Under the pieces are notes generated by a model. It saw only the letters and a list, made by a program, of their open reading frames with translations, was not told where the DNA came from and ran no database searches. Below are positions 59,744 through 64,000 of a DNA stretch of 64,000 nt, one piece after another. Source of the DNA: G963677325 sp963810555. Lineage in GTDB: Bacteria; Bacteroidota; Bacteroidia; Bacteroidales; Prolixibacteraceae. Location of the stretch: NCBI GenBank assembly GCA_963810555.1, contig CAWENX010000006.1, positions 516,240 through 580,239 on the forward strand, read 5' to 3'. The translations under genes and the position numbers were made by a program. Every line of letters begins with the position of its first letter. The stretch's first letter is position 1.

Positions 59744-60934
59744 ATGCAAACAATTGAAAATTACGAATTTTCGGGTAAGAAAGCCCTGATACGGGTCGAC
59801 TTCAATGTGCCGCTCAATGAGAAATTTGAAATCACTGACGATACCCGTATAACAGCAGCATTGCCTACAATTAGAAAAGTTATCACCACGGGTGGGGCAG
59901 CTATAATTATGTCACATCTGGGACGCCCGAAAAAAGGTCCTGAAGACAAATTTTCAATGAGGCACCTTATTCCTCATCTTTCTGATTTGCTTGGAATGAA
60001 GGTTAAGATTGCCCCTGATTGCATTGGTGAGGAGACTGAGAAAATGGCTTCAGCTTTAAAGCCGGGTGAAGTACTTGTACTTGAAAATCTTCGTTTCCAT
60101 CCTGAGGAAGAAGGGGGAGATGTGAATTTTGCAAAACAGCTCTCCAAATTGGGAGACTGCTGGATTAATGATGCTTTTGGTACGGCACACCGCGCCCATG
60201 CTTCCACGGCTGTTATCGCCCGGTTTTTCCCCAAGGATAAAATGTTTGGATATCTTGTGGAAAGTGAAGTTCGAAGTCTTGACAAAGTGCTCAAATCCCC
60301 GAAACGGCCTTTCACCGCAATTATGGGAGGATCAAAAGTATCTTCAAAAATAACCATCATTGAGAATCTTTTAAAAAGTGTGGATAACCTTATTATCGGT
60401 GGAGGTATGACCTATACTTTTGTAAAAGCAAAAGGCGGTAAAATAGGTAGTTCAATCTGCGAAGATGATTATCTTGAACTTGCCAGGGAGTTAATGAAAA
60501 AAGCTGAAAAGAAAGGCATAAAACTCCATTTTGCGGTGGATGTTATCGAAGCTGATGCTTTTGCAGAAACTGCAAATACTAAGGTTGTGCCAGCTGATAA
60601 TATTGAAGATGGCTGGTCGGGTTTGGATATCGGACCTAAAACTGTAGCTATATTTAAGAAGGTGATAGGTGAAGCTAACACCATTCTATGGAATGGTCCG
60701 GTTGGAGTTTTTGAAATGGAGAAATTTGCGGAAGGAACAAAGGCAATTGGTGACGCAGTTGTTGAAGCTACACGTAAAGGTGCCTTCTCTCTTGTCGGTG
60801 GGGGCGATTCAGTAGCGGCTGTTAATCAGTTCGGGATTGCTGATAAAGTTTCTTACATTTCAACTGCAGGTGGCGCAATGCTTGAATATCTTGAAGGACG
60901 TGTACTTCCCGGAATTGCAGCAGTAAGGGAATAA
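59744..60934 (+). CDS. pgk: Phosphoglycerate kinase
   Basis: Pgk transfers phosphate from 1,3-bisphosphoglycerate to ADP in glycolysis. The N domain has ALIRVDFNVPLNE and MSHLGRPKKGPE, with VLVLENLRFHPEE after it. The C domain has FTAIMGGSKVSSKI, IIGGGMTYTF and the nucleotide-binding loop SLVGGGDSVAAV, ending STAGGAMLEYLEGR. At 396 residues it is full length and intact. A clear terminator follows at 60971. Confidence 0.97.
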   Translation: MQTIENYEFSGKKALIRVDFNVPLNEKFEITDDTRITAALPTIRKVITTGGAAIIMSHLGRPKKGPEDKFSMRHLIPHLSDLLGMKVKIAPDCIGEETEKMASALKPGEVLVLENLRFHPEEEGGDVNFAKQLSKLGDCWINDAFGTAHRAHASTAVIARFFPKDKMFGYLVESEVRSLDKVLKSPKRPFTAIMGGSKVSSKITIIENLLKSVDNLIIGGGMTYTFVKAKGGKIGSSICEDDYLELARELMKKAEKKGIKLHFAVDVIEADAFAETANTKVVPADNIEDGWSGLDIGPKTVAIFKKVIGEANTILWNGPVGVFEMEKFAEGTKAIGDAVVEATRKGAFSLVGGGDSVAAVNQFGIADKVSYISTAGGAMLEYLEGRVLPGIAAVRE

Positions 60935-60970
60935 TACTGATAACCTGTTTTTTTAATAAATAATTTAGTA

Positions 60971-60994
60971 AACCCGGAAGCATCTTTCCGGGTT
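60971..60994 (+). terminator. Rho-independent terminator after pgk
   Basis: AACCCGGAA and TTCCGGGTT form a perfect 9-bp stem with a 6-nt loop, followed by TTAATTTTAAAA, 36 bp after the pgk stop. Confidence 0.8.
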
Positions 60995-61011
60995 TTAATT
61001 TTAAAATCGAA

Positions 61012-61557
61012 ATGCAAAGTATCATTGTTTCAAATGAGATTCTGCTTGAACGTATAAGCCAGGATGACACGGAAGTTATTTTTAAGGCGGTCGAATCTAA
61101 CAGAAAGTGGCTGGCAAGATGGCTTCCATTTGTTTATTATACCAATGAACTGAAGGACACAACGAAATTCATCGATTCAGTCGTGGAAAAGCGTGATGAA
61201 ACAGGTAATGAAGTTTACGTGATTTGGTATAGAGGAGATTTTGCTGGTTTAATTGGTTTTCTGAATACAGACAGAGTCAATGAAAAAACGGAATTGGGTT
61301 ATTGGCTGGCAGAGAAATATACAGGTAAAGGGATTGTCACCTTGAGTGCCCGAAAATTAATCGGGTTTGTTTTTGATAAAATGATGATGAACCGCATTAC
61401 CATCAAATGTGCCGTCGGTAATATCTTAAGTGAAAAAGTTGCACTTAGGATAGGATTTAAATTTGAAGGCATTGAAAGGCAGGGAGAAAGATACGATAAT
61501 GATTTTTTTGATCTGAAGGTATTCAGTCTTTTAAAGGATGAATGGCATGAGCCTTAA
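61012..61557 (+). CDS. GNAT N-acetyltransferase, RimJ/RimL-like
   Basis: The 181-residue product has the ribosomal-protein-serine/alanine acetyltransferase layout: LERISQDDTEVIFKAVESNR near the N terminus, GLIGFLNTDRVNEKTELGYWLAEKYTGKGIVTLSARKL (in part the acetyl-CoA loop), and IKCAVGNILSEKVALRIGFKFEG near the end. The acceptor may be a protein N terminus or a small amine. It begins 17 bp after the pgk terminator stem and is probably transcribed alone. Confidence 0.87.
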   Translation: MQSIIVSNEILLERISQDDTEVIFKAVESNRKWLARWLPFVYYTNELKDTTKFIDSVVEKRDETGNEVYVIWYRGDFAGLIGFLNTDRVNEKTELGYWLAEKYTGKGIVTLSARKLIGFVFDKMMMNRITIKCAVGNILSEKVALRIGFKFEGIERQGERYDNDFFDLKVFSLLKDEWHEP

Positions 61558-61632
61558 ATTTTATTATGGATGCCACAAGTTGGTATTAGGTGTTTTTAAC
61601 TTAACAATAAATACAAAGCAACAGGTTCCTGT

Positions 61633-61676
61633 TTCATTCTTGATTGCTTCGTATTAACTTCGTGTTGGACAAATGA
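61633..61676. repeat. Weak 11-bp array with TTCG core
   Basis: TTCATTCTTGA, TTGCTTCGTAT, TAACTTCGTGT and TGGACAAATGA can be read as four 11-bp units. Only the middle two share a clear core (CTTCGT). The core is the complement of the CGAA core at 23727 and 49632. Confidence 0.4.
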
Positions 61677-61964
61677 TATAATTGATCATAATATTAAAAT
61701 TTAATGTTCATTAATTTAACAGGATAAAATATTCAAAGGTAATTTTCCGAAGAGAATGATTATTTATTATGTGATTAAAACTAATAAATTGGAAGGTTGG
61801 CAAATCTTGATTTTCCTTTGATAAAATTTCATTCTATCTTATTTTTAAAATCACTTTTTAGACTTAGTCCAAATTTTGTAACAAAGCCTACATTAGCCGT
61901 TATCCTTAATTTTTGTTAATTTCTTCTCAGCCTTAAAAATATTTTTTATAAAATCAATACATTT

Positions 61965-61996
61965 TTTGATTTTATTTAAATTTTTTTTTATATTTG
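61965..61996 (+). promoter_or_regulatory. Bacteroidota-type promoter for susD
   Basis: TTTG at 61965-61968 and TATATTTG at 61989-61996 are spaced by 20 bp, matching the -33/-7 pattern. The start codon of susD is about 107 bp downstream. Confidence 0.6.
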
Positions 61997-62102
61997 AACA
62001 GAAATAGTAAAGCAAGAACAAATATCTAATTCTGTATATATTTATATATCAAGAAGCTACATATTTGTTTGCTGAGCTATCTAATCTTGAAAGGATAATT
62101 TT

Positions 62103-64000
62103 ATGAAGACAAAATTTGTTGTTCACTTTACAAAGCTGGGTGTAACAGCTTTGTTGTTCTTTCTGGCTACTTCATGTACGCAGTATCTGGATGTAGCGCC
62201 GCAGGTAAACATCACTGATCAGGATGTATTCGGCACGTTTCCGAAGTTCCAGGGATTTATAGAGGACTGTTACCAGTGTGTGGTAGACCCGACCCATGGA
62301 GGTGCGGGGGCCGAGTGTAACTGGAACTATGGTCTTGATGAAGGGATTATGGCGCCGGCCGACCAGCGGATGTTAAGCACGAAATTTGAGCAGGGCAATT
62401 ATATGGCCTGGACTCAGAGCAACTACAGCATGTTTGCCGGAACGACCGGTTCACCGGGAAATACGACGAGTGGGAAAGGTTACTGGGGCAACGGGTGGTA
62501 TGGCATCCGTAAGGCTAACCTGGCGATCAAGAACCTGGGATTGCTGGTCAATGCGACACAGGAAGAGAAGGATATAATAAAGGGACAGGCCTATTTTTTC
62601 CGTGGGTATCTGCATTACGAGATACTGCGCAACTGGGGCCACATTGCTTATATAGACACGGTTTGGAACGCGTCGGATGTTATCACCCCGCCTATACTTA
62701 GTTACGATGAATGTGCAAAGCGGATAGATGCCGATCTTCGGATAGCGGCTTCGCTATTGCCGGCGGACTGGGATGCCACGACAGTGGGAGAGCAGACAGC
62801 GACGAAGAATAACGGGCGTGCGACCAAGGGAGCGGCGTGGGCTGTCATCGGGTTGAATGCCCTCAATGCAGCCAGTCCGCTTATGGCGACCGATGCGACG
62901 AGCCCGAACAATCCAGACAGTACACATTATGATATTGAATGGTGCAAGACGGCTGCCGAGGCTTATGGAGAGGTTTTGAAGCTGGCCGTGTCATCGGTAG
63001 CCGGGGGAACTGGCGAAGGCGGATACGATCTTGAACTGTGGCAGGATTACCACAAGAATTTCTGGTCCATGGACGGACATCTTCAGAACGGCAAGGAAGT
63101 AGTGTGGACCTATCCCAATACGCGATACAAGAGGTGGAGTTACGGGGACATGTTCATCCAGCAGATGGGTGCATGGGGTACGTTTTATTCACCGACGGCG
63201 AATTTTGTTGAGAATTTCGGGATGGTGAGTGGGCTTCCGCTTGCTGACCAGAATTCGGGTTACAATGCGAACCGTCCGTGGGACAACCGTGATCCGAGGT
63301 TTTACTACAATATTGTGAAGGACAGCGACAGGCTGGTGGTGAATCCTCCGGCCAACGGAGTACAGTACACGTGGGTTGAGTTTTTCGTTGGCGGCCAGGA
63401 GCGCAATTCGAATAATACCCAGACCGGGTACGGTTACAGGAAGTTTTACGGGCGTCAGTGCAACGGGTATGACAAGAAATGGGGGAATAACTTTTACTAT
63501 GATGTACCCATTGAGCGATTAGCCGGTGTATTGCTTGAATATGCTGAAGTGGTCAACGAGGCTTACGGGCCGACGGGAAAATCGAACAATTGTCCGCTGA
63601 CGGCCATTGATGCAATCAATAAGGTACGTCACCGGGTGATGTGTCCGCCGTACACGAATGATTATCCTGACCTTTATGATTTCCAGGTAGGAGGGACACC
63701 TCTACCGGACCTGGATTCGAAATACACAGCCAGCAAGGAGATATTCCGGCAGGCGATCCGCAATGAGCGGTTGGTAGAGCTTGCCTTTGAGGCGCACAGG
63801 TGGTTTGATATGCGCCGTTGGGGTATAGCGAGCAATCTGAAATGGAGACAGAAATACTCCCTTGAATTCGACCAGGGCCATACCTATTTTAACAAGGTGC
63901 TTCAGGTGACCAGCGTGTTTGAGCCCAAGCATTGGTGGCTGCCCTTTAAGACCAAGGATGCCGCTTTGTACCCGGAATTTAAACAAAATCCAGGGTGGTA
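62103..64000 (+). CDS. RagB/SusD-family nutrient-uptake lipoprotein, 3' partial
   Basis: From the ATG at 62103 one frame stays open to the end of the window (632 codons). The signal ends FFLATSC with Cys followed by TQYLDVAPQ, the typical SusD start after the lipid anchor. GYWGNGWYGIRKANLAI and GQAYFFRGYLHYEILRNWG are the SusD TPR helices. RQAIRNERLVELAFEAHRWFDMRRWG is the C-terminal signature (given in part). SusD proteins bind glycans at the surface with a SusC TonB-dependent channel, but no susC precedes it. GC is visibly higher than in the flanks, suggesting a different origin. Confidence 0.93.
   Translation, partial: MKTKFVVHFTKLGVTALLFFLATSCTQYLDVAPQVNITDQDVFGTFPKFQGFIEDCYQCVVDPTHGGAGAECNWNYGLDEGIMAPADQRMLSTKFEQGNYMAWTQSNYSMFAGTTGSPGNTTSGKGYWGNGWYGIRKANLAIKNLGLLVNATQEEKDIIKGQAYFFRGYLHYEILRNWGHIAYIDTVWNASDVITPPILSYDECAKRIDADLRIAASLLPADWDATTVGEQTATKNNGRATKGAAWAVIGLNALNAASPLMATDATSPNNPDSTHYDIEWCKTAAEAYGEVLKLAVSSVAGGTGEGGYDLELWQDYHKNFWSMDGHLQNGKEVVWTYPNTRYKRWSYGDMFIQQMGAWGTFYSPTANFVENFGMVSGLPLADQNSGYNANRPWDNRDPRFYYNIVKDSDRLVVNPPANGVQYTWVEFFVGGQERNSNNTQTGYGYRKFYGRQCNGYDKKWGNNFYYDVPIERLAGVLLEYAEVVNEAYGPTGKSNNCPLTAIDAINKVRHRVMCPPYTNDYPDLYDFQVGGTPLPDLDSKYTASKEIFRQAIRNERLVELAFEAHRWFDMRRWGIASNLKWRQKYSLEFDQGHTYFNKVLQVTSVFEPKHWWLPFKTKDAALYPEFKQNPGW

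Larger units (their letters stand above)
61558..62102. other. Long AT-rich leader region before susD
   Basis: No gene is seen. It contains a short 11-bp-period array (61633-61676), AT-rich sequence and a good promoter at 61965-61996. The predicted transcript leader of about 100 nt is AT-rich. No susC gene or remnant is visible. Confidence 0.6.

Overview
The window reads as a chromosomal stretch of a Bacteroidota bacterium, most likely Bacteroidales/Marinilabiliales-like. The evidence is type IX secretion and gliding genes (PorW/SprE-like, GldH, RicT), a SusD lipoprotein, GH29 fucosidase, DUF6266, DUF3098 and DUF1080 proteins, and promoters of the TTG/TAnnTTTG type. No rRNA, tRNA, CRISPR array or IS transposase was seen.

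Layout. 1-3.1 kb: 3' part of an RND efflux permease. 3.5-11.7 kb: AT-rich accessory island with a HEPN-like protein, a secreted aspartic protease, a decayed lipoprotein flanked by two nuclease-tail copies, a broken Prim-Pol/DUF3987 replication protein with an upstream winged-helix gene, an HTH protein, a broken DUF6266 gene and a small membrane protein. 11.9-29.1 kb: fucosidase, YfhO-like protein, ftsX, beta-helix protein, DUF3098, truB, queA, efp, phosphoesterase, TauE, folB, glnS, DUF1080, DUF5362, guaA. 29.2-32.6 kb (minus strand): galK, a sugar MFS transporter and a phosphoesterase, a likely galactose operon. 33-40.2 kb: Wzi-like protein, second QueA paralogue, radical SAM protein, asnS, rpoN. 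40.3-49.4 kb: a one-direction cluster of unknown function (type-1 binding protein, two VCBS/UnbV proteins, an asparagine-synthase-like ligase without its N-terminal cysteine, and a radical SAM enzyme). This is the best candidate for an undescribed system. 50-59.6 kb (minus strand): PorW/SprE-like, Mrp, alkyltransferase-like protein, trmB, gldH, ricT, holB. 59.7-64 kb: pgk, a GNAT acetyltransferase and a susD gene that runs off the end.

Two window-wide patterns stand out. First, many genes, including normally essential ones (holB, trmB, gldH), carry single-base indels, often at short homopolymers. This looks more like assembly error than gene death, so I join such fragments and mark the breaks. 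Second, intergenic gaps are filled with short tandem 'words' of exactly 7, 8 or 11 bp. The word differs at each locus, and several 7/8-bp arrays face a complementary array to make long imperfect hairpins.
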